Assembly: GCA_905479925.1 (NCBI GenBank)
Contig: CAJQOL010000013.1
Location: 62,001 to 126,000, forward strand
DNA: 64,000 nucleotides
Origin: an uncultured Kangiellaceae bacterium
GTDB taxonomy: Bacteria; Pseudomonadota; Gammaproteobacteria; Enterobacterales; Kangiellaceae
Direction of reading: 5' to 3'
Numbering within the stretch: position 1 is the first letter of the stretch; each line of letters opens with the position of its first letter. The notes under the pieces are model-generated. The model was given only the letters and a program-made list of their open reading frames with translations, did not search any database and was not told the DNA's origin. The translations under genes were made by a program, and so were the position numbers. This document shows positions 37,531 through 46,754 of the stretch, piece after piece.

Positions 37531-38508
37531 CTAACTCTTTAACGTTGTAATCGCATCTGACGGGCAACGATCTGGACTAATGCTTAACTTAGTTACTCTA
37601 AATCGACTAGTTACGATCAACCCTAAGCGGCGTAGATTCTTGAGTGGAATAAGCATCAATAAGTTACCCGTTGCGACTAGACAAAAGCCGTAAATGGTAA
37701 AAGTAGTCCATTCAAATCCTTCGTACGCGCTGCTAATAACCACCGCAACCACTGGAAACATAACGATCGAATAACTAGCCTTTTCTGGCCCGATACTTTT
37801 CAGTAGGTAAAAATAGCTATAAAAAGCGATTACCGTTCCAAATATTGCAAGGTAAGCAAGGGACAATAGATAGTCAGACTCAAAACTGATAGTAAATTGG
37901 GCACCGTTATACCAAGCGATCATTGCCAAAAATACCGTTCCATAAAGCATTCCCCAGCCACTTGTTTGGAAAACGGGGTAATTCTCTTTGGAGTTTCTGA
38001 CGCTGATCATATTACCCAGCGAAGCAAAAATAACACCCAGCATTACTAGCGCTAAACCGTACACGGAACTCGCGCTATTTTGATAGTTCACAAGTTCAGG
38101 CCAGAACAATACGATGATTCCGGATACCCCTAACGCCGCTCCCAAATAGGTTTTGGTTGTGATTTTTTTACCGAAAAATAGACGAGTATTAATGATATTA
38201 ACCAGCAGAAGCATTGAAAAACCAATCGATGTCATCGCTGAAGTTAGATAGTTTTGGGCTTCATATAACACAAAATAGTTTAAGCAGAAATTCAACAGGC
38301 CAAGCAACGCAATGTAAACATGCTGACCAATGGTAAAGCTTAAGTTAAGTCCGCGTAGCTTGCTGATTGCCAATATAAGAATTGCGGCCAGCCCGAATCG
38401 ATAGATCAAAGATACTTCTACCGCCACATGACCCAGCTGGAATTCAATGGCAAACCAAGTACTACCCCAAATGAGAACCGTTGTAATGTATAAGAATGTA
38501 TTTTTCAT
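37531..38508 (-). CDS. EamA/DMT-family transporter
   Basis: Ten TM-like segments; WGSTWFAIEF start motif. Confidence 0.88.
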   Translation of the reverse strand: MKNTFLYITTVLIWGSTWFAIEFQLGHVAVEVSLIYRFGLAAILILAISKLRGLNLSFTIGQHVYIALLGLLNFCLNYFVLYEAQNYLTSAMTSIGFSMLLLVNIINTRLFFGKKITTKTYLGAALGVSGIIVLFWPELVNYQNSASSVYGLALVMLGVIFASLGNMISVRNSKENYPVFQTSGWGMLYGTVFLAMIAWYNGAQFTISFESDYLLSLAYLAIFGTVIAFYSYFYLLKSIGPEKASYSIVMFPVVAVVISSAYEGFEWTTFTIYGFCLVATGNLLMLIPLKNLRRLGLIVTSRFRVTKLSISPDRCPSDAITTLKS

Positions 38509-38703
38509 AACTAATGACCAGTAAATTTGAGTTGTTGCAGCTTTTTTAGAAGCCTCAATAACACTATTGACTAAACAGGGTTACAAATATACGCCTAAGC
38601 TGTATACTTAACATATACTGAAAACTGTAAATGCGACCTATACAGATAAAAGTTATAAGAACGCTTTCGCTAGTGCTTTAAATAAAAAATATGGATGGTA
38701 TAG

Positions 38704-38757
38704 GTACTAAGAACACTATGAGTACTAAGAATACTATGAGTACTACGGGAACTATGA
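38704..38757 (+). repeat. Three tandem 18-bp repeats in the MocR leader/intergenic region
   Basis: gtactaagaacactatga / gtactaagaatactatga / gtactacgggaactatga. Confidence 0.75.
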
Positions 38758-38833
38758 GCGGTCTGGGTAGTTAGAAAAATTACTTGATAGCTAGAAAGCT
38801 AGAAAGCTAAAATTGAGATAAAAGAATAAAAGG

Positions 38834-40300
38834 TTGAAGAGCACTATGTCAACAATGATTAATAAAAGTAGCCAAGATTTTTTGTACCAGCAAGTCGTTG
38901 ATTTGATTCAAACCATGCAATCTTCGGGTTCCTTAAATAGTGGCGATAAATTACCGTCACTCAGAAAACTCAGTCGCCAGTTAAAGATTAGCATTCCCAC
39001 GGTCAAACAGGCATACGTTGAACTCGAGCGGCTGGGTAAAGTTGAAGCCAGGCCTAAGTCGGGGTATTTCTTAAAGGCTATTGAGAGCTCATTTAACAGC
39101 CCGAAAAGAGCTAGCTTTGTAAGACGCCCTGTGGAAGTAAGATGTCAGTCGCTTGTGGAACAATGCTATCAAGCCGTTCATGCCCCCAATAACGTTCAAC
39201 TAGGCACTTCTCACCCAGTAATGGCGAGCCCGCCAGATAAGACCCTTGCTCGAATTATGAGAAGAGTGTTGGCTCAACAGGGACCGAAAGCAATGTTGTA
39301 TGGTCCAATGGACGGATACCTTCCATTAAAGCAACAACTAGCTCAAAGATATTTGCAGCAGGGGATAGACGCTCGCTCGGACGACATTATTATTACCAAT
39401 GGTGCACAGGAAGCTCTGGCGATCGCGTTGCAATGTGTCGCTGCACCCGGCGATATTATCGCGGTAGAATCTCCCACTTACTTTGGCATTTTAGAGCTGA
39501 TTGAAAATTTGGGAATGATGGCACTAGAAATTCCAACCTGCTCTGAATCCGGAATTTGTCTAGACGACTTACAACAATCCCTTGATAGTTGTGATGTTAA
39601 AGTTTGTATTTTTTCATCCCTAATCAATAACCCAACCGGCTCGCTAATGTCGTCGGACAAACGGCGTCAAATTGTTCAAATAACAGAATCAAGAAATATC
39701 CCTCTGATTGAAGATGCCGTTTATGGAGAGCTGCATTTTAATCAGAGCGACGAGCTCCCGATGCAAGCCTATTCAACAAAAGGGCTAGTTATCACCTGTA
39801 GTTCTTTTTCAAAAACAGCCGCGCCTAGCTATAGAGTCGGTTGGTTACTTTCAAACAAATATGAAGAAAAAGCAAAAGGGTTAAAACGAGCCTTATCCTA
39901 CTCTACCTCATTGCTAAATCAAATGGTGATCTATGAGTTTGTTCGTAGCGGCGATTACGATCGTCATCTAAAACGGTTAGTCCAATGTCTTCGGGTCAAT
40001 AAGGAAAGAATGTTAGCGTCATTAGCGAAACACTTTCCAGAAAAAACTTGCTTCTCAAACCCACAAGGGGGTGGCGTCATTTGGCTAGAATTACCTCCAG
40101 GATGTGATGCTATTGAACTTTTTCAAAAATCAGTAGAGGTGGGCACAAGCATTACGCCAGGCATGTTATTCTCAGCCACAGGAAAATACAAACGATGCGC
40201 TAGAGTTAGTTATGGACTTCCTTGGGGTGATGACGTTGAAGCAGCAATTGAGCAGCTAGGAGCGTTTGCGAAAGAAATAGTGAACAACACTGAAAGTTGA
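38834..40300 (+). CDS. MocR-type regulator (GntR HTH plus class-I aminotransferase)
   Basis: GDKLPSLRKLSRQLKISIPTVKQAYVELERLG; PLP-lysine region SSFSKTAAPSYRVGW. Start may be TTG 38834 or ATG 38846. Confidence 0.92.
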   Translation: MKSTMSTMINKSSQDFLYQQVVDLIQTMQSSGSLNSGDKLPSLRKLSRQLKISIPTVKQAYVELERLGKVEARPKSGYFLKAIESSFNSPKRASFVRRPVEVRCQSLVEQCYQAVHAPNNVQLGTSHPVMASPPDKTLARIMRRVLAQQGPKAMLYGPMDGYLPLKQQLAQRYLQQGIDARSDDIIITNGAQEALAIALQCVAAPGDIIAVESPTYFGILELIENLGMMALEIPTCSESGICLDDLQQSLDSCDVKVCIFSSLINNPTGSLMSSDKRRQIVQITESRNIPLIEDAVYGELHFNQSDELPMQAYSTKGLVITCSSFSKTAAPSYRVGWLLSNKYEEKAKGLKRALSYSTSLLNQMVIYEFVRSGDYDRHLKRLVQCLRVNKERMLASLAKHFPEKTCFSNPQGGGVIWLELPPGCDAIELFQKSVEVGTSITPGMLFSATGKYKRCARVSYGLPWGDDVEAAIEQLGAFAKEIVNNTES

Positions 40301-40323
40301 ATTTAGTTTAAGGATTTCCTAAC

Positions 40324-40449
40324 CCCTAACTCCTAACTCCTAGCTCCTAGCTCCTAGCTCCTAGCTCCTAGCTCTTAGCTCTTAGCTCTTAGCTCTTAGC
40401 TCTTAGCTCTTAGCTCTTAGCTCTTAGCTCCTAGTTCCTAGTTCCTAGG
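40324..40449 (+). repeat. 18-copy heptanucleotide tandem repeat (TCYTAGC)
   Basis: CCCTAAC, TCCTAAC, 5x TCCTAGC, 8x TCTTAGC, 2x TCCTAGT, TCCTAGG; 126 bp. Confidence 0.97.
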
Positions 40450-40463
40450 AGCTAAAATCAATC

Positions 40464-42896
40464 CTACTCATAACGCAATGCCTTAACGGGATTGGTCGTA
40501 GCTACCTTAATCGCATGAACCGCTATAATTAGACAAGCCAGAGCAATCGCAATTATTCCGGACAGAATAATAATGGGTACTTGGAAGCTAATTCGCTCTG
40601 CAAAAAACTGTAGATAGAGGTTTGCTGCAAAATAGGCCATAGGGAGTGCAAACAATACAGCCCACATTACTGGCTTAGAAAATTGCCATAACAGTAGTCG
40701 AATTATTTGCTGAACCGACGCCCCTAAAACAATTCTAACACCTATTTCTTTGGTTCTAGAGCGAGCCATAAATGCGGCCAAACCAAACAATCCAATCAAT
40801 GCTAGCAATAGAGCTAGTGCCGCAAATCCAGCTAGTACGCCATTCATTATTTTATAAATTGCATAGATATCATTGAATAGACCATCTAAAAAATCGTGTT
40901 CGATGGGGTAGTCGGGTATCACCCGCTTCCATACTTCTTCGACCTCGGAAATAACCGATGCAGACGCACCTTGACGGATTCGCACTGCGCCATAACGATG
41001 AGGCTCTGGACTATTTACAAAGATCCAAGGCTTTATCTTGTTGTGCAGTCCTAACAGGTTTTGATCCTCCATTACGCCTACAATCCTGTATTCTAGCGCA
41101 GATTCATCTTCACCTCTATCTGACCAAAACACCGTTCCTACTGCCTCATTAACATCGCTGTATCCCAAGTTTTTAACAAGCAACTGATTGACGATAACAT
41201 TAGCACTTTCGGCGTCAGTCGCTGGCATAGCATCAGCGCTAATCTCTCTGGAGAAATCACGGCCAGCTAGCAGTGGTACATCAAATGTTTTGATAAAGTC
41301 GTGATCAACTAAGTTCAAGTTTGTTGAAAACTCGTTATCCTTGTCACCTTTCGCTAGGCTCACCGAACGATGATTGTTACTTTGCTCGAATGGTGTTTGT
41401 GCGGTAAAAGTGACATGGGTAACATCGCTTAATTGCAGCAACTCATTTCTTAAAGTGTCTTCTCTTTCCCTTATAGATTCGACTGCCGTTCTTTTAAGAA
41501 CCAGCACTTCATCCTTCGGAAATATTTCGCTAGATTCTCTGACCTTAGCATTCTGGAAATAAACGATGAGTACGACTGCTAACATAAAAATGGCCAGTAA
41601 AAATTGTGTTCCAATCATAATCGAACGGAATAGGTTTCCTTTGCCAGTTTTGGTCTTCAAATTAGTTAACGCTTCTATTGGTGTCGTCCGGGTAATCAGA
41701 AAACTCGGATACGCCCCAGCTACAAGCCCCACTACGAAAGTCGTACTAAATAGCCAAGGCACTATACCAAGGTAATCAAGAGATACAGATTTACTTGTGG
41801 CTTCGTTGAATGATGGAATAACTAGTTCCAAGAACACCAATGCCAATATCATCGCGACAAACGCAATGGTCAAACTCTCCGTTAAAAACTGAGCGATGAG
41901 TTGTTTTCTACTTGCCCCTAAGGTTTTACGAAGACCCACTTCACGAGTACGACCTAAGCTTTGAGCCGTCGCCAAATTGGTATAGTTTACGATTGCAACA
42001 ATCAAAACTAAAATCCCTAAGATTTGAATACTTTCCAAAACCGGCATTCCAACCATATCCCAAAATGATGAATGAGTACTTTTTAGTGGTACCGCCCTTA
42101 TTGAGCTCATAAATTCATCTTTCATTTCTGGGTCAACATGATTGTCATAGATGGTATTTATTTTTTGGTTCAAATCGTCCAATACCATTGGTTGCTTTGT
42201 CATAATATAGACGTGATTTCCGCTACTAATATTCGTCCAGTTACCTTCGAGATTCCAGCCGTCTATTCGATTAAGTGCCACTAGCGGTACTAATATTTCA
42301 ACGGGTTCACTGATCAAGGAAGAATTGAAATGACTATTATTGGGTAGGTCTTCAATAACAGCCGTAATACGAAGATCATGATCATGATTAAGGAAAACAG
42401 TCTCACCTACGATATCGAGACTCCCAAATATTTTCATTGCTATTGTTCGCGTTACTACAAAACCTTTTGGGTCGGTTAAGGCACTAGAATCACCGTGGAT
42501 ATACTCAAAGTTAAAGATATCCAATAACTCCTTGTCGGCAAACCTAATCTGTTGGTGAAAATGTTTGTCTCCCGAAGTCACTAAATAACCACGACGAATG
42601 GTTCTAGCAAAGGCATCAATTTCCTCTAAACCAGCGCCAATAAGTGGCCCCATCGCGGAGTAAGTATTATCTAGAGATTTAACGCCAATGCCCGCTTTTG
42701 GAGAAAGATTTGATGCTATGGTATATGTGCGTTCGTGATTAGTGAACATAATGTCATGCTCTCGTTCGTAATCGGCAATTATGCCGCCGAACAAATAAAC
42801 TGTTAGCCCTATGGCTAATCCAAAAACATTAATGAAAGCAAATACCCGGTTCTTTACCAACGTTCTAAGTGCTATTTTTATATAATTTTGAAACAT
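40464..42896 (-). CDS. MacB/FtsX-type ABC permease
   Basis: ALRTLVKNRVFAFINVFGLAIGLT; TREVGLRKTLGASRKQLI; TKEIGVRIVLGASVQQII. Confidence 0.92.
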   Translation of the reverse strand: MFQNYIKIALRTLVKNRVFAFINVFGLAIGLTVYLFGGIIADYEREHDIMFTNHERTYTIASNLSPKAGIGVKSLDNTYSAMGPLIGAGLEEIDAFARTIRRGYLVTSGDKHFHQQIRFADKELLDIFNFEYIHGDSSALTDPKGFVVTRTIAMKIFGSLDIVGETVFLNHDHDLRITAVIEDLPNNSHFNSSLISEPVEILVPLVALNRIDGWNLEGNWTNISSGNHVYIMTKQPMVLDDLNQKINTIYDNHVDPEMKDEFMSSIRAVPLKSTHSSFWDMVGMPVLESIQILGILVLIVAIVNYTNLATAQSLGRTREVGLRKTLGASRKQLIAQFLTESLTIAFVAMILALVFLELVIPSFNEATSKSVSLDYLGIVPWLFSTTFVVGLVAGAYPSFLITRTTPIEALTNLKTKTGKGNLFRSIMIGTQFLLAIFMLAVVLIVYFQNAKVRESSEIFPKDEVLVLKRTAVESIREREDTLRNELLQLSDVTHVTFTAQTPFEQSNNHRSVSLAKGDKDNEFSTNLNLVDHDFIKTFDVPLLAGRDFSREISADAMPATDAESANVIVNQLLVKNLGYSDVNEAVGTVFWSDRGEDESALEYRIVGVMEDQNLLGLHNKIKPWIFVNSPEPHRYGAVRIRQGASASVISEVEEVWKRVIPDYPIEHDFLDGLFNDIYAIYKIMNGVLAGFAALALLLALIGLFGLAAFMARSRTKEIGVRIVLGASVQQIIRLLLWQFSKPVMWAVLFALPMAYFAANLYLQFFAERISFQVPIIILSGIIAIALACLIIAVHAIKVATTNPVKALRYE

Positions 42897-42944
42897 AGCG
42901 TTTCCCTTGTTGAGTTTTAGGAAAATTCAAATCTACCGCGTTTA

Positions 42945-43625
42945 TTAAGCGGCTCTGACGTTTTCGGTAACGACCTGACCATCAAAGAGGTTTATCGTTC
43001 GCTTTGCGTAATCTGCATGTGCCGGACTATGGGTTACCATCACAATGGTGGTGCCTTCATCATTTAAGGTTTGCAACATTTCCATCACTTCCTGGCCGTG
43101 TGCACTATCTAGATTTCCGGTCGGCTCATCGGCAAGGATCATTTTTTGATCGCCAACTATCGCTCTAGCAACCGCAACACGTTGTTGCTGGCCACCTGAT
43201 AATTGGCTAGGCATATGTTTAGCTCGATGCGCTATACCAACTTTATCCATCACCTCTGCAACACGTTTCTTGCGCTCGGACGCTGGAACGTTGTGGTAGA
43301 GCAATGCAAGTTCAATATTTTCTTCAACGGAAAGTTCATCAATTAAATTAAAACTTTGGAAGATAAATCCAATATTGTGCTTTCTGATCTGCGCTAGTTT
43401 AGTTTCTGGGTACCATGAAATTTCCTCATCCAAGAACAAATACTTTCCTTCAGACGGGTTATCTAACATGCCAATGATATTTAGTAAGGTAGATTTCCCA
43501 CAGCCAGATGGTCCCATGATGGCAACAAACTCGCCCTGTTCAATTTCGATATTTACCGAGTTTAGGGCAATAGTTTCAACATCATCAGTTTGATAAATTC
43601 TAGAAAGGTCATGTAATTTTAGCAT
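42945..43625 (-). CDS. MacB/LolD-type ABC ATPase
   Basis: GPSGCGKST, LSGGQQQRVAVARA, ILADEPTGNLD. Confidence 0.95.
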   Translation of the reverse strand: MLKLHDLSRIYQTDDVETIALNSVNIEIEQGEFVAIMGPSGCGKSTLLNIIGMLDNPSEGKYLFLDEEISWYPETKLAQIRKHNIGFIFQSFNLIDELSVEENIELALLYHNVPASERKKRVAEVMDKVGIAHRAKHMPSQLSGGQQQRVAVARAIVGDQKMILADEPTGNLDSAHGQEVMEMLQTLNDEGTTIVMVTHSPAHADYAKRTINLFDGQVVTENVRAA

Positions 43626-43694
43626 TTTATTTTCCTGTTTAGTTTTATTAAAATTCTATTCGTCTATAGATTTATTTAGGCTTCTCGTAATTCT

Positions 43695-45029
43695 CTAGTT
43701 GTTGAGATTCAAAACCTGCATATCTTGGTATCCGTTGTAGGGACTTGTTACAACCCGTTCTCCCTCAGCTAACCCATCAAGCACTTCAATGTATCGACTA
43801 TTGCGCCGACCTAGTTTTACGGGTCGTTTAGTTGCTTGGCTGCTGTCATCGTTAACAACAAAAATCCAATTTCCACCGGTATCTTGATAAAACGATCCGT
43901 TAGGTATTAACAACGCTTTAGTTGCATCACCAAGGGTTAGCTTTGTTTGAACCGTTTGCCCCCGGCGAATGTTACTAGGCTGTTCACCCTGAAAAGTAAA
44001 ATCGATCTTAAATTGACCGTTTTGAACATTTGGATAAACCTTAGATATTTTCAATTGGTAACTATCAAAAGTAGCCTTCTGTCCAATATCCACTCGCGAC
44101 AGGTAAAACTCATCAATGGTTGCGGTTAGCTTGAAGTCATTAGGTGTATCGATTTGACCTAGTCTTTCACCGCGACCGATGCTCTGACCCACTTCAATAT
44201 CAAACCCTGATAACTTGCCGTTAACCGGGGCTTTCACATTCATATTGTCTAAATTCTGTCGAGAGATCGCTAAGTTACTTTCCAGTCGAGCACTTGTTTC
44301 GGTTAAGAACTTGAGCTGCTCCGCCTGCATTTTTTGGTCAGATGCCTGACTTTCCAAGGTTATCGCGAGCCTATTTTGATACCACTCCAATGTGTCCTTT
44401 GTTTCGTCCAGCTGGGTTTGCGAAACAGCGCCAGTTGTAATTAAATTTGATTCTCTTTTTAGTTGACGAGAAAGGGTTTTAATTTGGTAGCGGATATCAA
44501 TCAGGTTGCGCTTATGTTGTAACCGGTTCTGCTCAAGGCTTAACTCGATTGAGCGCATGTTGTTTAGTTGCTCTGCAACGCGTGCTTCATTACCTAACAC
44601 ACTCAATTGAAGCGATGCGTTAGAAAGCTCAACAATCAAATCACCGCTTTTTAAGCTAGCGCCATCTTCAACTAAGATTCTTTCGACCCGACCGCCTTCA
44701 ATGGCATCCAGATATAAGGTTTTTGCTGGTGTTACACGCCCACGAACGGGAATGAAATCTTCAAACGTCCCACTGGTTACGCTAGAAATCTGAATCTTCC
44801 CTTGATCGACCGTTAGCTTTCTACCGGACGAATTAAGCATGCTATAAAGCATGTAACCAACGACAAACAAAACGATACTCGGCAACCCAACCTTCTTAAG
44901 CCAATTAGTCTTTCGAGTAATTTTTCTGTCCATACCGGCACCAGATACTGCTTTCGACTTGCGCGGATTTTGCTCAGTCGCGGTATTTCTGTTTTTGCGT
45001 GAGTCTTCCATTGAGGATATTTTTGGCAT
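43695..45029 (-). CDS. HlyD/MacA-type periplasmic adaptor protein
   Basis: N-terminal TM, lipoyl/barrel-sandwich regions and coiled coil. Confidence 0.9.
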   Translation of the reverse strand: MPKISSMEDSRKNRNTATEQNPRKSKAVSGAGMDRKITRKTNWLKKVGLPSIVLFVVGYMLYSMLNSSGRKLTVDQGKIQISSVTSGTFEDFIPVRGRVTPAKTLYLDAIEGGRVERILVEDGASLKSGDLIVELSNASLQLSVLGNEARVAEQLNNMRSIELSLEQNRLQHKRNLIDIRYQIKTLSRQLKRESNLITTGAVSQTQLDETKDTLEWYQNRLAITLESQASDQKMQAEQLKFLTETSARLESNLAISRQNLDNMNVKAPVNGKLSGFDIEVGQSIGRGERLGQIDTPNDFKLTATIDEFYLSRVDIGQKATFDSYQLKISKVYPNVQNGQFKIDFTFQGEQPSNIRRGQTVQTKLTLGDATKALLIPNGSFYQDTGGNWIFVVNDDSSQATKRPVKLGRRNSRYIEVLDGLAEGERVVTSPYNGYQDMQVLNLNN

Positions 45030-45081
45030 TTTGTCAGTTGACCTTTGTCATTTAACATCAATTTTCATTAATTTCTAAAAT

Positions 45082-45097
45082 AGCAAAGGTTGTGCCA
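45082..45097 (-). promoter_or_regulatory. Sigma54 (-24/-12) promoter of the MacA/B-like operon
   Basis: Minus strand TGGCACAACCTTTGCT = TGGCAC-N5-TTGCT. Confidence 0.85.
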
Positions 45098-45133
45098 AAG
45101 TCTTTATGATTGATTTTAAAGGATATTTTATCA

Positions 45134-45153
45134 AGTGTTCATAATTGAACAGT
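45134..45153. promoter_or_regulatory. Enhancer-like site 1 (UAS)
   Basis: AGTGTTC-ATAATT-GAACAGT; core TGTTCA-N4-TGAACA. Confidence 0.7.
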
Positions 45154-45177
45154 CGAGGTGTACGCCAGCGTTCAGTT

Positions 45178-45197
45178 AGTGTACGATATTGAACACT
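45178..45197. promoter_or_regulatory. Enhancer-like site 2 (UAS)
   Basis: AGTGTAC-GATATT-GAACACT. Confidence 0.7.
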
Positions 45198-45305
45198 TAA
45201 TATGCGGCCTAATAGCGGTCATCCAAACTCCGATTTTTAGGTTACAGAGACTACGACTCTTGTCGCTCACCCATGTTAAGTGTTCAATTTTCTTAAGGAA
45301 GCACA

Positions 45306-46754
45306 ATGAAACAAGATGGCGTGATATTAATTGTCGATGACGACCAAGACATACTAACGGCAGGAAAATTACTGTTAAAGCGATACTTTTCAAGCGTAAT
45401 CACGTGCCACCAGCCGGAACAAATACCGTTACTTTTTAGTCGAAATAAATTCGATGCGGTTCTCTTAGATATGAACTTCGGCCCCGGAGAAAGTAGTGGT
45501 AAACAAGGCTATTCCTGGTTAGAAAAAATTCTAGAAATAGATCCGAAAGCAGTGGTTATCATGATAACCGCTCACGGTGGAGTCGACGTAGCAGTTGAGG
45601 CTATGAAACTTGGAGCAACCGACTTTATTGCTAAACCTTGGCAAAATGCAAAAATGGTGGCTACTTTGTCATCGGCGGTCCAGCTGGGTAAAAGCCGGTT
45701 AGAGGTTGACGAACTAAAGCACACCAATAAATTACTCGCCGAGGTGAGTGGTCAAGCCTCTCAACAAAAGCTGATAGGCAATTCCAATGCTATGAAACAA
45801 ATGATGTCGCTCGTTGAGCGAACTGCTCCTACGGATGCAAATGTTTTGATATTAGGGGAGAACGGCACCGGTAAAGAACTAATTGCCCGAGAAGTCCACG
45901 CTCAAAGCCACCGTTCCGATAAAGTGTTTATGTCGGTTGACCTAGGAGCTGTCTCAGAATCACTGTTTGAAAGTGAGTTATTTGGCCACAAGAAAGGCGC
46001 ATTCACTGGCGCACGTGAAGACCGCATTGGACGACTTAAAGCGGCGAATGGTGGGACTCTTTTCCTGGACGAGATTGGAAACTTACCGCTCAATTTGCAG
46101 GCAAAACTTTTAACCGTACTAGAGCAAAGAGTAGTTACACCGATAGGCTCAAATACCTCGACACCCTTTGACGTACGAATCATAACCGCAACGAATGTGA
46201 GTAAAGCCAATCTGAGCTCTGAACGGAATTTCAGACAGGATTTATTGTTTCGTTTAAATACCGTAGAAATAGACCTACCGCCGCTCCGGGAAAGAACCGA
46301 TGATATTGAACCCATCGCACTGCATTATGTAATGCACTATAGTCAAAAATACGCGAAGCCCGTTAAGTCAATTAGCGAGCAAGCACTCATTAACATGCAA
46401 GCTTATCCTTGGCCTGGAAATATTCGAGCACTGCGACATGCGATTGAGCGAGCAATCATTCTTTCGACCAGCGAACAATTGCAGAGCTCAGATTTTCAGT
46501 TAGATCTTCCCCCTAATCAAGCGGGCAATTTATCAACCAATGACTCAATCCCAAACCGTAGAGCCTCTGACTCAGAAGCTATTTCTGAACAGCCTGTAGC
46601 TACCGATAACGAAGAGTTGAATCTAGATAGAGTTGAAAAACAAACCATAACAAAAGCGCTACAGAAACATCGTTATAACATTAGTCACGCAGCAAAAGAA
46701 CTTGGCTTAACTCGGGCAACACTTTATAGAAGGATGGAAAAACATGGGCTTTAA
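45306..46754 (+). CDS. NtrC-family sigma54-dependent response regulator
   Basis: REC; ESELFGHKKGAFTGAR; GENGTGKE; C-terminal Fis-type HTH. Confidence 0.95.
   Translation: MKQDGVILIVDDDQDILTAGKLLLKRYFSSVITCHQPEQIPLLFSRNKFDAVLLDMNFGPGESSGKQGYSWLEKILEIDPKAVVIMITAHGGVDVAVEAMKLGATDFIAKPWQNAKMVATLSSAVQLGKSRLEVDELKHTNKLLAEVSGQASQQKLIGNSNAMKQMMSLVERTAPTDANVLILGENGTGKELIAREVHAQSHRSDKVFMSVDLGAVSESLFESELFGHKKGAFTGAREDRIGRLKAANGGTLFLDEIGNLPLNLQAKLLTVLEQRVVTPIGSNTSTPFDVRIITATNVSKANLSSERNFRQDLLFRLNTVEIDLPPLRERTDDIEPIALHYVMHYSQKYAKPVKSISEQALINMQAYPWPGNIRALRHAIERAIILSTSEQLQSSDFQLDLPPNQAGNLSTNDSIPNRRASDSEAISEQPVATDNEELNLDRVEKQTITKALQKHRYNISHAAKELGLTRATLYRRMEKHGL

Noticed and set aside
40324-40449. CRISPR array or IS terminal repeat
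   Set aside because: Period of 7 bp without spacers, no cas genes, no transposase; simple tandem repeat.
45902-46315. 137-aa minus-strand ORF inside the NtrC-type regulator
   Set aside because: Antisense to the AAA core; mirror-frame artefact.
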